A stretch of 64,000 nt of DNA from positions 62,001 through 126,000 of the forward strand of contig NZ_WHOD01000022.1 in assembly GCF_013141765.1 (NCBI RefSeq). The letters are read 5' to 3'. Source of the DNA: Paenibacillus foliorum (GTDB taxonomy: Bacteria > Bacillota > Bacilli > Paenibacillales > NBRC-103111). Position numbers and translations under genes: made by a program. Below, piece after piece: positions 50,882 to 60,127 of this stretch. A model generated the notes under the pieces. The model was not told the origin of the DNA, ran no database searches, and was given only the letters and a program-made list of their open reading frames with translations. Within the stretch, counting starts at the first letter, position 1; each line of letters begins with the position of its first letter.

Positions 50882-51226
50882 TTACTTCTTCAAGGCTTCG
50901 GCAACTTCCAGGGCGCGATCGAGAAACTGTTCAATTTCATCTCTGGTTTTGCGCAGCTTGCTAACAAAACGAACGAGCTCCTCACCTTCACGAAAAGCAA
51001 TAAAGCTCGGAATCCCCAGAATGTTCAGCTTCTCGCATAGATCCGGCACTTCATCCCGGTCCAGCTGAATAAAGTCCAAACGATCTTTATATGCTTCCAC
51101 CACTGCAGGCATAAATGGATCAATGAAATGACAATCTTTACACCAGGTTGTTTTAAATACAGCAATTGTAGGCTTGCTTCCAGCAATTTTCTGTTCAAAT
51201 ACTTGCTCGGTCGACACTTGCTCCAT
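50882..51226 (-). CDS. Thioredoxin-family protein with CKDC active site (YtpP-like)
   Basis: This 114-residue cytosolic protein has FKTTWCKDCHFIDPFMPAVV (active site CKDC instead of CGPC) and cis-Pro region GIPSFIAFREGEEL. The C-terminal helix (DEIEQFLDRALEVAEAL) is that of the short YtpP-like thioredoxins. It may act in thiol redox maintenance. RBS GGCGG weak. Single gene. Confidence 0.9.
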   Translation of the reverse strand: MEQVSTEQVFEQKIAGSKPTIAVFKTTWCKDCHFIDPFMPAVVEAYKDRLDFIQLDRDEVPDLCEKLNILGIPSFIAFREGEELVRFVSKLRKTRDEIEQFLDRALEVAEALKK

Positions 51227-51429
51227 CCTATTGCACCGCCTTTAATTAATTAGTTTGGCGATTTCTCTCTCGCCCTCACACTCAGCTTACAACCACTTAT
51301 AGCACGATGTCCATCCCCTGTCAACGCCCGTTTTGTTAATTAACATCTTATTCCATTTTACATTTATTACTAAAAGTGATATCATTTAAATATCAAAACA
51401 ATATGTTACACAAAAAGGAGTGTTCTAAA

Positions 51430-52272
51430 ATGAAAGAACAAAAAGCTTGGTCCTTTAACGGCTTCCTTGGTTTGTTATTAATCTTGATCTTTATGGCTCT
51501 CGCAACTTTCTTACTGGTTAAGGAGATAGTAATCCCAGGTATTCTTCTTCTCATTATCGGAGTAGCCCTGGCATCAGGTATTACAGTTGCACAACCGAAT
51601 CAAGCTATAATCGTTACTTTCTTTGGAAGCTACGTCGGTACAATAAGAGCAAGTGGCCTTTGGCTAGTCATGCCCTTCTCCATTCGCAAATCCGTTTCAT
51701 TAAGGGTCCGCAACTTCAACAGCGTCAAGCTTAAAGTCAATGACATAGAAGGCAATCCGATTGAAATTGCCGCAGTTGTTGTATTCCGCGTTGTTGATTC
51801 GGCCAAAGCCATGTTCGATGTTGATAAGTACGAGCAGTTCGTTGAAATTCAAAGTGAGACAGCACTACGTCATGTTGCTAACAAGTACCCTTATGATGTG
51901 TTTGAAGGAGAAGGATATTCACTGCGCAGTAATTCCGAAGAAATTGCGCTTGAGCTGAGCCGCGAGTTGCAGGAACGATTGTCTGTAGCCGGTGTAGAGG
52001 TTATGGAAGCCCGATTGACTCACCTTGCCTATTCAACCGAAATTGCCAGTGCCATGCTTCAGCGTCAGCAGGCGGCGGCCATCATCTCTGCGCGTTCCAA
52101 AATTGTTGAAGGAGCCGTCGGCATGGTCCAGTTGGCAATTGCCCAAATCGAGCAGGACGGCATCGTAGTTCTCGATGAAGAGCGCAAAGCCGCTATGATC
52201 AACAACTTGATGGTTGCCATCGTTTCAGATCGTTCCGCCAGCCCTGTTATTAATACAGGCAGTCTTTATTAA
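51430..52272 (+). CDS. SPFH/band 7 domain protein
   Basis: This 280-residue protein has two N-terminal hydrophobic segments (NGFLGLLLILIFMALATFLL and VIPGILLLIIGVALASG), then an SPFH domain: QPNQAIIVTFFGSYVGTIR, FNSVKLKVNDIEGNPIEIAAVVVFRV and LQERLSVAGVEVMEARLTHLAYS. Such proteins form flotillin-like membrane assemblies. The ATG at 51430 with AAAGGAG nine nt upstream is used. The Arc-type protein gene follows after 11 nt, so they should be co-transcribed. Confidence 0.92.
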   Translation: MKEQKAWSFNGFLGLLLILIFMALATFLLVKEIVIPGILLLIIGVALASGITVAQPNQAIIVTFFGSYVGTIRASGLWLVMPFSIRKSVSLRVRNFNSVKLKVNDIEGNPIEIAAVVVFRVVDSAKAMFDVDKYEQFVEIQSETALRHVANKYPYDVFEGEGYSLRSNSEEIALELSRELQERLSVAGVEVMEARLTHLAYSTEIASAMLQRQQAAAIISARSKIVEGAVGMVQLAIAQIEQDGIVVLDEERKAAMINNLMVAIVSDRSASPVINTGSLY

Positions 52273-52283
52273 GCTGAACCCCT

Positions 52284-52487
52284 ATGGCAACCAAGAAAAA
52301 CTTTGCTCTGCGGTTGGACCCGAAGCTATATGAAGCGCTAGAACGATGGGCTAATGATGAGTTCCGAAGTGTCAACGGACATATCGAGTTTCTACTGCGT
52401 GAAGCTACAGCCCGTGCTGGGCGGCTACCTGGTCCACGTCCTCCTGGAATCACAGAAATAGATAGCCAGGATAAATTAAAGGATTAA
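52284..52487 (+). CDS. Arc/ribbon-helix-helix-like small protein
   Basis: This 67-residue protein begins with FALRLDPKLYEALERWANDE and FRSVNGHIEFLLREATARAG, a ribbon-helix-helix pattern as in Arc and in toxin-antitoxin antidotes. The tail is Pro/Gly-rich. It starts 11 nt after the SPFH stop, with no good RBS, so translation is probably coupled. No toxin gene is nearby. It may regulate the SPFH gene; unproven. Confidence 0.8.
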   Translation: MATKKNFALRLDPKLYEALERWANDEFRSVNGHIEFLLREATARAGRLPGPRPPGITEIDSQDKLKD

Positions 52488-52530
52488 GCTCGGGTAAGCA
52501 GCGCCTGACTTCCAACCGAACCGCAAGCAT

Positions 52531-52570
52531 AAGAAAAAAGCCTGATCCGGCGGAATCAGGCTTTTTCTTA
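52531..52570 (+). terminator. Intrinsic terminator after the SPFH/Arc operon
   Basis: AAGAAAAAAGCCTGATTCC-type arms: AAGCCTGAT pairs with ATCAGGCTT, A/T runs on both sides. Confidence 0.9.
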
Positions 52571-52629
52571 TGGAGACTATTCTCAAAACTTAATATTCAC
52601 ATGTAATGGATTTCATTTACTAGGGTAGA

Positions 52630-54210
52630 CTAATCACGTGTGATAGTAACCATCTGCAGCTCCTGGTTCCAATTCACTTTAGCGCCCATACTCTCAGCAA
52701 TGAAGCGAATAGGTACATAGGTTGAACCATTGGTAAGCTCCGACTCCTTATCTAGCAGTTTGATCATACCATTAACAGTTGCTTGCTTGCTTCCGACATT
52801 CAGATTGATCACAGCTCCGCTCACAAGGTCGGTGACGGTTACTTTTTGCGTAGATGACTCCCATGCTACATCAGCATCCAGCTGTTCGACAACAAAACGA
52901 ACTGGAACCATTATTGTACCGTTGCTGTTGTAGGGTTTAGAGGAGTCCCCCACATAATCATCCTGGCTGCCCATAATCATAGTGATTTCTTTTTTCGTAA
53001 TATTTAAATCTTCTTTAAGTAATGTGTACAAGCGAGACTTAGGGTCCACAACCGAAATCACTCTGGACGGTTTACCTAGCGTCGTAAGCTCTAATTGTCC
53101 CTTCGAAGTATCGATCTTGTCTGCCGTTACTGGCTTGTTCACATCCCAGATTTCGCTGGATGCGTTGATTTTCAAGCCTTTTACAGCACTTTCAGTATCA
53201 GGTAATGAATAAGCAAATTCCATATTGGATTTGCGAGTCGTCAGTTCACTGTCAACAAATAAATCCATCTTCAAGTACAGCGAATCATTTAACAGCTTAC
53301 TCAGATCTTCTCCGGATGGGGAGTTCAGTAATTCCTGCACAGATTGATCATATTTAGCAAGCATATCTTTCAAATAGGTATTAATTGCCGTATAAGCAAA
53401 TCCTACAGCTAGCGACTTGTTGTTAAGGAATGGGGCTATGGTGTCATTAAAAGTGTTGCTCTCTTGGTCGCCTTCTTTAGCAGCCTGCTGCATCATTGGA
53501 GCGTACAGATCAAAAACTTGTCCCAACAGCTCTTTCAATCCTTTTTCATCAGCCAGTACATTAGTTAGAAATCCTTTTACAAGCTCCAGCAAATCACTGC
53601 CTTTGATTTCTAAATGAATGTCCTTGCCCTTTAAGCCTTCCCCGTGGATATTAGCCTTACCGTCACCAACCGTGATAATTTTGGGATTTGGTGCATTACC
53701 TAAGAAAAAGGACACGATAGTAGGTGCAAATTCCGTTGCTTTTTTACGTAAATCCTTGAATTGCTGCTCCATTTCTTGCGAAAGCTTACCATTCAATTGC
53801 TGAAGGGAAGACATGCCGGTATGTATGACTATAGGCTTTTTAGCGCCCTCAATTAAGAAAATATACTCATCGTCACTCATGGACAGTTGGAACGGGATTT
53901 GTCCCTTATTGTATTCAAATACACCTTTTGCTGAAAAATGAGTAAGATCCTGCTGCTTCATTTCTGTTAAACTAACACTTACTTTGCTGAAAATCTCGAG
54001 CATCTTTTGCTCGTCAGCCGTTGGTGTGACAGATGCATTTGGTGTAAGCTCCAGCGTAAGCTTTTGTGTTCCTTGAACAGATTTCACGTTGGTTCCGTTT
54101 TGAAAGACCTTGTTCAAGTCCAATCCGTTAACCGGCTGACAGCCTGCAAGCACAACCAGCATAACAACTAGAATAAGGGAGATCCATGTTAGTTTATTCC
54201 TGTTTTTCAT
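52630..54210 (-). CDS. Stalk-domain (copper amine oxidase N-terminal-like) lipoprotein
   Basis: This 526-residue protein has a signal peptide with lipobox VVLAGC near residue 24. A long helical region with little homology (about 35-390) follows, then a C-terminal stalk-domain pair with YNSNGTIMVPVRFVVEQL and NGSTYVPIRFIAESMGAKVN. These modules are common on Paenibacillus surface proteins. The ATG at 54210 with GGAGG seven nt upstream is right for the signal peptide. The N-terminal part (KGVFEYNKGQIPFQLSMSDD) may bind a ligand. Function unknown. Confidence 0.85.
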   Translation of the reverse strand: MKNRNKLTWISLILVVMLVVLAGCQPVNGLDLNKVFQNGTNVKSVQGTQKLTLELTPNASVTPTADEQKMLEIFSKVSVSLTEMKQQDLTHFSAKGVFEYNKGQIPFQLSMSDDEYIFLIEGAKKPIVIHTGMSSLQQLNGKLSQEMEQQFKDLRKKATEFAPTIVSFFLGNAPNPKIITVGDGKANIHGEGLKGKDIHLEIKGSDLLELVKGFLTNVLADEKGLKELLGQVFDLYAPMMQQAAKEGDQESNTFNDTIAPFLNNKSLAVGFAYTAINTYLKDMLAKYDQSVQELLNSPSGEDLSKLLNDSLYLKMDLFVDSELTTRKSNMEFAYSLPDTESAVKGLKINASSEIWDVNKPVTADKIDTSKGQLELTTLGKPSRVISVVDPKSRLYTLLKEDLNITKKEITMIMGSQDDYVGDSSKPYNSNGTIMVPVRFVVEQLDADVAWESSTQKVTVTDLVSGAVINLNVGSKQATVNGMIKLLDKESELTNGSTYVPIRFIAESMGAKVNWNQELQMVTITRD

Positions 54211-54389
54211 TGCTAACCTCCAAAGTATAAGAATAAGTACGAGTTGCGTTCCCCGCATAGATATATACGTTCGGATTAGTTAAATGTTTCCTTTGCCAAT
54301 ATATAAAATAATTACGACTGTCATTCTTAAGTCCTTTATTGGAGTAAACGAAGACCTAATCCTTTTAAACTAAGGGGTTGAGCCGATTA

Positions 54390-55664
54390 ATGGGTGATGG
54401 AGGATTTCGATCGATAGGGATGGATTTGCTGCAAAAATTAGTCGAAATTCCACAGGAGCTTGTTCATTGGGCAGAGGATAAGACAGCGACTTTACTGTAT
54501 GAAAGACGTCAATTAAACTCAATGCAAGAAATTCATATCCAGCCTGAGAATGTCGCTGCTCTACGAGCTCTTTTTAACCAGTCCGAAGCTGGATCTGATA
54601 AATGCGGTCCTATAACATCTCTTCTATCTGTCTCAGATCAAGCTTTAGTCCAACGTATCCGTGAAGACACCGCCTATCATAACCGCAATAATGTAACAAG
54701 AACAATGGCCTACTGGAACATATTCCGAACGCATCCTGAGCTTCATTGGGCTTATCTAGCGCATATGGTATCACGTAATGGAGGTTGGAATATGACCGAC
54801 CTACGAGGCGAATTGCTCCCTTATTTGCTTAACGAAGCTCAGCGTGGGAATGTGTTTGCCTTGCTGGAGCGTGCCAATGGGCTTATTTTTCATGACGCTT
54901 ATCCTCAGCTCTTGCTCTACTCTGCCAGTAGACGAGCGGATTCCCCGCTCTTTCATTTGCTCCCCCATCTACAGGTTTCTGCTTTTATGCGCCCAATCTG
55001 GGAATTATTCTGGGAACAACTGGATTCCGCGCTTCTGACTCAAGCTCTAATCGTTAATGAGCAGAACTATATAGAACAACGGATTATACAGCACCCTACG
55101 TATCGAGATCTAGTGCTTAACTCTTTGTTTTTCAATGCCCAGTCTCTGCTTCAGCTCAATCAAGTCGTGTTTCCTTATGTGGATGGAGATGAAATGCATT
55201 TGGCCGGTCTTGTCTTGGAAAACTTCAATAATTTGCATGAACGAATTGAGACGGGAAAAAAGCTGTATGCGATTTTATTCGGGGTTCCTGTTGTTTGTGA
55301 AGGGGCGATGCGATTTGCCAACAGTAAGCCTCACACCGCCTCAAGAGCCGATTACTGGCCGCAGCTATTCTCATCTATGCACCAAACAGCGCCTGTCCCA
55401 AAGGGCCTGCTCAAGGAACGGCTTGACGGCTGCAGACTTATAACTGGTGCTTCGCCACTGTACAGCCCGAAATTAACTAATGCCTGGAAAAACTATTCCA
55501 TGGACCCTCCAGAACCAGGTGATTGGTTTGAACATGACAGAGGACGCTGCTTAAGTTACCTCGCTTCTGTTCAGCCACCCTTTTCATTCGAAATGACCCA
55601 AGAGCATGGCTTTGGCTTGAACAAAATCGAGCTGGCCGTGCTAGCCGGTGATATATGGCAGTAA
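54390..55664 (+). CDS. DUF2515 family protein (YppC-like)
   Basis: This 424-residue cytosolic protein contains NRNNVTRTMAYWNIFRTHPE and LHWAYLAHMVSRNGGWNMTD, the diagnostic blocks of YppC/DUF2515. The family is widespread in Bacilli and its function is not known. The chosen ATG at 54390 lies 12 nt after AAGGGG; the longer TTG frame overlaps the RBS. It is followed by the YdjO-like gene in the same direction after about 100 nt. Confidence 0.85.
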   Translation: MGDGGFRSIGMDLLQKLVEIPQELVHWAEDKTATLLYERRQLNSMQEIHIQPENVAALRALFNQSEAGSDKCGPITSLLSVSDQALVQRIREDTAYHNRNNVTRTMAYWNIFRTHPELHWAYLAHMVSRNGGWNMTDLRGELLPYLLNEAQRGNVFALLERANGLIFHDAYPQLLLYSASRRADSPLFHLLPHLQVSAFMRPIWELFWEQLDSALLTQALIVNEQNYIEQRIIQHPTYRDLVLNSLFFNAQSLLQLNQVVFPYVDGDEMHLAGLVLENFNNLHERIETGKKLYAILFGVPVVCEGAMRFANSKPHTASRADYWPQLFSSMHQTAPVPKGLLKERLDGCRLITGASPLYSPKLTNAWKNYSMDPPEPGDWFEHDRGRCLSYLASVQPPFSFEMTQEHGFGLNKIELAVLAGDIWQ

Positions 55665-55767
55665 AATACCAAACTTAGATAGTGATGTAAAACTTAACGG
55701 GACTGATTGTAGGTTGGATGAAGAGCAATCTTAAGGGGAAAGTTACTACCGGGAGGTGTGATTCCTT

Positions 55768-55992
55768 ATGCAAACAGATGCTCCAAAGTCGGAGTTATTC
55801 CCGGTACCTGTATGGAGATGCAGAAGTAAGGATTGTAAAGCATGGATACGGGAAGAATTGACTTCTTCCCCGTCTCCCGAATGCCCATTGTGCAACGAAG
55901 GCATGATTCGCAGCATCAAGCATTTGCCCAAACTTGTGAAAAAGCATAAAGCAGTGAAAAAAAAGAAACCCGAGGAGTCATGGGTTCATTAG
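55768..55992 (+). CDS. Zinc-ribbon cold-inducible protein, YdjO-like
   Basis: This 74-residue protein has WRCRSKDCKAWIREEL and CPLCNEGM, giving a CxxxxC...CPxC zinc ribbon. The C-terminus is Lys-rich (KHKAVKKKKPEESW). YdjO of Bacillus has the same layout. RBS GGGAGGTG precedes the ATG. A terminator follows at 56054. Role in cold adaptation or RNA binding is suggested by family name only. Confidence 0.82.
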   Translation: MQTDAPKSELFPVPVWRCRSKDCKAWIREELTSSPSPECPLCNEGMIRSIKHLPKLVKKHKAVKKKKPEESWVH

Positions 55993-56053
55993 AAAGAGAT
56001 ATTGTACAAATTATTCGATAGTCATCGTCTATCTACTTCTTCTCGACCTCTTG

Positions 56054-56078
56054 GCTGCATTAGTTGCAGCTTTTTTTA
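56054..56078 (+). terminator. Intrinsic terminator after the YdjO-like gene
   Basis: GCTGCA (56054-56059) and TGCAGC (56065-56070) form a short stem followed by a T run. Confidence 0.75.
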
Positions 56079-56167
56079 TTGCTTCCTGCCACAGTAGGTG
56101 ACCACAGTCACCCTTGGAGAAGCCACAGCTGTGAGTAGCTGCTGTCTGCGAAACTCCCTACATTAAG

Positions 56168-56941
56168 CTAAGCTCGCAGAATCCACTTCTCTACAGCATA
56201 AGCAATACCATCGTCATGCAGCGATTTGGTAACGAACTTTGCCTTCTCCTTCAGCTCATCGCAAGCATTCCCCATTGCAATTCCAGTACCAACAGATTCG
56301 ATTAATTCCAAATCGTTAAGCCCATCGCCAAAAGCGGCAACCTCATTCGGCATAATATTTAGATGGTCAAGCAGCTTCTGAAGGCCCAGTGCTTTATTCA
56401 TGCCATTGGGATTGATGTCCACTGCCCATGGACGCCACCGATGAATGTAATAGCTGTCCCCTGAGTCCTGAAGGTAGCTTGCTTCTTCCTGCTCACCACA
56501 AAAAATAATACATTGGTATATATCAGGAACTTCATCATTCTCGCCCAGTAACACAGGCTCCATGAATCCAATCTCCTGCTGAGCTTGACGGAAGTACTCT
56601 GAGTCCTCCTTATTCGTGAACATGAGCTCAGATCCGTATAAAAGTATAGAATGATTCAATCGATTGGCCTCTTGAAGCCATTCGATTATCGTTTCTTTGG
56701 GAAATGCATTTCCTGAAACCGTCTTACCCTGATGTCCAATGTGACTGCCATTACATGTCACAGCCCAATCAATAGCAAGCTCCTTCCACAGTGATTCCAT
56801 TTCATACTCACTGCGTCCCGTGCATAAGGCCAGTGCGATTCCCTGTTCCTTCAATTTAAGCAATGCTGTCCGTGTGGATTCCGGTAGATAGTCACGATCT
56901 CGTAAAGTTCCATCCACATCGAATGCCGCTAACTTAATCAT
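56168..56941 (-). CDS. Cof-type HAD-superfamily phosphatase
   Basis: This 257-residue hydrolase has motif I FDVDGTLRDRD (nucleophile Asp), motif II ALCTGRS, a C2B-type cap between, motif III Lys in GMNKALGLQKLL and motif IV FGDGLNDLELIE. It dephosphorylates sugar phosphates or flavin-type compounds; individual substrates in this family cannot be told from sequence. It stands alone. Confidence 0.93.
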   Translation of the reverse strand: MIKLAAFDVDGTLRDRDYLPESTRTALLKLKEQGIALALCTGRSEYEMESLWKELAIDWAVTCNGSHIGHQGKTVSGNAFPKETIIEWLQEANRLNHSILLYGSELMFTNKEDSEYFRQAQQEIGFMEPVLLGENDEVPDIYQCIIFCGEQEEASYLQDSGDSYYIHRWRPWAVDINPNGMNKALGLQKLLDHLNIMPNEVAAFGDGLNDLELIESVGTGIAMGNACDELKEKAKFVTKSLHDDGIAYAVEKWILRA

Positions 56942-57041
56942 CCTCTGTCACCTCATTTATGTATTCTGCCCTTTATTATAGCAGAGGGCGCCCATTTGTG
57001 GGACAAGGATTACTATAAGGAAATCTCATCGTGATAGGATG

Positions 57042-57078
57042 CAAAAAGGCATCCATACCGAAGGATTGGATGCCTTTT
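57042..57078 (-). terminator. Intrinsic terminator after the sugar-binding protein gene
   Basis: AAAAGGCATCC pairs with GGATGCCTTTT around a CCGAAGG-containing loop. Confidence 0.9.
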
Positions 57079-57082
57079 ACTA

Positions 57083-58396
57083 TCACTTAATTTCTTTACC
57101 GAGCTTTTCAACCTCGTCCCAAGCCTTTTCCGGAGTAAGCTTGCCGAACATAATTTGCTGTACAAGGTTGGTATATTCCTTCTCGAACTTATCCCAGCCG
57201 CCTTTTAAGCCTGGACCCGGGTAGAAGGTTTGCCCGTCAGGAGCGGTTTTGTTAATCAGCTCAATACCCTCTTTGTCGGTTGGCGTAAATTTGGATTCCA
57301 AGCCGCTGACAATTTTCTTCGAAACAGGAACGCCGCGGGAGGTCCCCAAAATATCAGCTGCTTCCGTATCGTTGATGAACCAGTCTATGAATTTCTTGGC
57401 TTCTTCCGCATTTTTCGTATCCGGGCTGACGCTCCAATACATGGAAGCCTTCAACCAGCCTCCCGCTTTCTTATCTTGCGGTATGGTCACCAAAGCCAAT
57501 TGTCCAGGCTTCAATGCATCAAAACCCGGGAATTCGGCAGCATGTGAATTTCGAAGCAATATTTTATCCTGCACCATTAAATCCAACTTGGCGTCCGCTC
57601 CTTTGTCAGAAACGTTTACGTCCGCCGGCGGTACGATTCCCGCTGCCCGCATTTCGGCAAATTTGTTCATCCAGTCAAGCCATGTGGTTTTATCATAATT
57701 AAATTTGCCTTCTGCCTTAGGCCAGCCTTTGCCTTTAGCCAATTGATAGGTGTCATAAAGCCCATCAATGGTTAAGTCCTTAAACACGTACTTATCTTTA
57801 CCCAGCTTGGCCTTTGCTTCTATACCGAATTTGAAAAATTCGTCCCATGTCCAACCGTACTTAGGAGGAGTAATGCCGAGCTTTTCTACAGTCGCTTTGT
57901 TGTAAACCAATCCAAAGGCATTATTTCCGAGAGGTATGGCTACAAGTTTGTCCTTATATTTACCGGTATTAAGCAGAGTTGGATCGACATCCCTAGTATT
58001 GATGGCATTGGTCAGATCCATCAGTCGGTTCGTGCTTCCCCAATCGCTTATCCACGCTGCATCCGTCTGAATAACATCTGGCAAGTTACGAGCTGCGGCC
58101 ATTGTAGACATTTTGTCCAAATACCCGTCAAAAGCTTGATATTCCGGTTCAAAAGTGACATTCGGGTATTTTTTCGTGTATAAATCAAGCGCTTTCAATG
58201 TTGCGTCATGGCGAGCCTGCGACCCCCACCACATAATACGCAGCTTCACTGGCTTTTTGTCTGTTGCCGTGTTAGCCGCATTAGGAGCAGCAGTCGGTTG
58301 AGATGGCTTAGCCTCCTCCTTGACACCGCATGCAGCCAAAGAGACAGCCAACATGGAAGATAACCCGATTGTTAAGAGCTTACGTGCAGATTTCAT
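57083..58396 (-). CDS. Sugar ABC transporter substrate-binding lipoprotein (family 1)
   Basis: This 437-residue receptor has a signal peptide with lipobox SLAACG near residue 22. The mature fold is SBP_bac_1: VKLRIMWWGSQARHDATLKAL, YQAFDGYLDKMSTM, NNAFGLVYNKATVEKLGI, and EAAD/TAPDGQ-type C-terminal helices. The ATG at 58396 follows AAAGGGG. It lies downstream of the response regulator, with its own promoter (58436-58464) and a 33-bp upstream box. It supplies the permeases at 61970-63762. Sugar unknown. Confidence 0.93.
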   Translation of the reverse strand: MKSARKLLTIGLSSMLAVSLAACGVKEEAKPSQPTAAPNAANTATDKKPVKLRIMWWGSQARHDATLKALDLYTKKYPNVTFEPEYQAFDGYLDKMSTMAAARNLPDVIQTDAAWISDWGSTNRLMDLTNAINTRDVDPTLLNTGKYKDKLVAIPLGNNAFGLVYNKATVEKLGITPPKYGWTWDEFFKFGIEAKAKLGKDKYVFKDLTIDGLYDTYQLAKGKGWPKAEGKFNYDKTTWLDWMNKFAEMRAAGIVPPADVNVSDKGADAKLDLMVQDKILLRNSHAAEFPGFDALKPGQLALVTIPQDKKAGGWLKASMYWSVSPDTKNAEEAKKFIDWFINDTEAADILGTSRGVPVSKKIVSGLESKFTPTDKEGIELINKTAPDGQTFYPGPGLKGGWDKFEKEYTNLVQQIMFGKLTPEKAWDEVEKLGKEIK

Positions 58397-58435
58397 ACGA
58401 ATTCCCCTTTCGGTTCTGTTCTTTTTAATAAGCTT

Positions 58436-58464
58436 ATCGTACCAAGCAGCGAACCGATTGAGTA
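58436..58464 (-). promoter_or_regulatory. Putative activator-dependent promoter of the sugar-binding protein gene
   Basis: On the minus strand a poor -35 (TACTCA, 58464-58459), 17 bp, and TACGAT (58441-58436). The 33-bp box begins 4 bp upstream of the -35, the position expected for a class II activator. The same layout exists at 63815-63843. Confidence 0.5.
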
Positions 58465-58468
58465 GAAT

Positions 58469-58501
58469 AGAGATGCACAATTTGTTTCAATTTTTTACGA
58501 A
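58469..58501 (-). promoter_or_regulatory. 33-bp conserved box, copy 1 (probable response-regulator site)
   Basis: It matches 63848-63880 at 30 of 33 bases (plus strand AGAGATG-ACAATTT-TTTCAAT-TTTTACGAA). It overlaps the last codons of the response regulator gene. AraC-type regulators bind such direct sites. Confidence 0.7.
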
Positions 58502-60127
58502 TTCTGTCGGATTGGTTCCAGTATGTTTTTTAAACAAGGTTGTAAAATATGGCACATTTTTGTAGCCAACCCTTTCTGCTACCTCATAAATCATCCAACG
58601 GCCCTCCAGAATCATACTCTTTGCTTTCTCCATGCGGACACGTGTCACATAGTTATTAAAGGTCTCACCCGTAGCCTGTCGAAAAATAGTGCTTAAATAA
58701 TTTCGCGATATATATACCTTTTCCGCTAATTCGCTCAAGTGAAGATCCTCTGCATAATGTTCGTGGATATATTGAACCATGAAATCAACCGCCTGCTTAT
58801 GCTTCAGCTTCTCACTTTTGCCTGACAGCTGACAAATAACGGACACCTTATCCAACAGCCAAGCTTTAAGCTTATCAGGTACCGTCTGCTGTTGTACCTC
58901 TTCCTTCAATAAAGCCGTATCAAACAGCTCAGCTACTCGCACACCTGCATCAAGAAGTGAATACGTAAGGATTGCCCAAGTTTCTAAGCCCAGATTGCGA
59001 ACATCCTTCTCTGTGATCCTTCTAGCCCCCTCCAGCTGCTGAAAGAAACGCTCGATAACCTCTTCAATCTGAGATTCCTGCAGATGCCGGATTGCTTCTC
59101 CAAGCTGCTGATAAAATTGGACTGGGCGCAGCTCCGTTGGCTTAAGTAATGCCGACTGATTGTCCGATAGGTCATGATCCCTTATCCATTCGTACATAGG
59201 CAAGCCTGGGAAGGGCGCATTCCGTTTGGCTGCCAGGGCTTGAAAGGCCTCTTCTGTTGAATCGGCAATCTCCTGCCAGCGACCCTTCCAGCTGCCAATG
59301 CCGATTTCCAGCTTCACCTTCAAATAGTCTTCTACATGCTTCATCATACTGTCGCATAGCGATCGTATTCGAAGTCTTCCTGCTTCTCTCTCAGCATGAG
59401 GCGCATGCAGTAACACGGCCATATGCTGACTATGCAGCTCAATTAACCGGGCATTCTTCCAGTCTGCGGAAATAACCTCCTGCAATATATTACCGACAGC
59501 AAACCGGAACAAATTAAAATCGCTTGGCGACAGTTCGGAAACTCGGACAGTCCGTAAAATTTCTACGGCAATCACAAGAAAATCAGATGCGTCTTCTCCG
59601 TGTGGAAGCAGTCCTTGCACAGAAGGTGGAAATGGTTTCACTAAGTTTACGTTGCCCGTTACAACCGCCTTTACCCACTCCTGCTCGACAAACGGTTCAT
59701 ATTGCATTAGCTTCTGCTTTAATTGATGCTGCTCCAGCTTATGAACGGTCGCACCCTCCAACTGCGCAATCGCTTTTTCCAAAACAGACTTAATGGTCTG
59801 CACCGTTATCGGTTTAGATAAATAGTCATCTACATTCAATCGCAGTGCCTGTCTGGCATATTCAAAATCAGCAAAACCGCTTAAAATTACGATTTTACCT
59901 TCGTATCCTATTTTGCGCAGCTCCTCCACCATATCCAAGCCATTCATAAGAGGCATATAAATATCTGTAATAACAATATCCGGATTAACCGAGGCGATGA
60001 GCTTTAAGCCCTGCTGACCATCCATTGCTTCTCCCGCATGCTCTGCTTCCAGCTCGTCCCATGGAATGATCTTGCGCATGCCTTGCAGTACTGCCCTATC
60101 ATCATCAATGATGGCTATCTTCCACAT
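58487..60127 (-). CDS. AraC-type response regulator (YesN family)
   Basis: This 546-residue regulator has a receiver domain with DDD near residue 10, the phospho-acceptor Asp in VITDIYMPLMNG and Lys in YLSKPI. A long linker domain follows (about 130-430). The C-terminus is an AraC DNA-binding domain: HLSELAEKVYISRNYLSTIF and MIYEVAERVGYKNVPYFTTL. The ATG at 60127 overlaps the 3' end of the sensor gene and follows GGGGGA. It should activate the two box-containing promoters. Confidence 0.94.
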   Translation of the reverse strand: MWKIAIIDDDRAVLQGMRKIIPWDELEAEHAGEAMDGQQGLKLIASVNPDIVITDIYMPLMNGLDMVEELRKIGYEGKIVILSGFADFEYARQALRLNVDDYLSKPITVQTIKSVLEKAIAQLEGATVHKLEQHQLKQKLMQYEPFVEQEWVKAVVTGNVNLVKPFPPSVQGLLPHGEDASDFLVIAVEILRTVRVSELSPSDFNLFRFAVGNILQEVISADWKNARLIELHSQHMAVLLHAPHAEREAGRLRIRSLCDSMMKHVEDYLKVKLEIGIGSWKGRWQEIADSTEEAFQALAAKRNAPFPGLPMYEWIRDHDLSDNQSALLKPTELRPVQFYQQLGEAIRHLQESQIEEVIERFFQQLEGARRITEKDVRNLGLETWAILTYSLLDAGVRVAELFDTALLKEEVQQQTVPDKLKAWLLDKVSVICQLSGKSEKLKHKQAVDFMVQYIHEHYAEDLHLSELAEKVYISRNYLSTIFRQATGETFNNYVTRVRMEKAKSMILEGRWMIYEVAERVGYKNVPYFTTLFKKHTGTNPTEFVKN

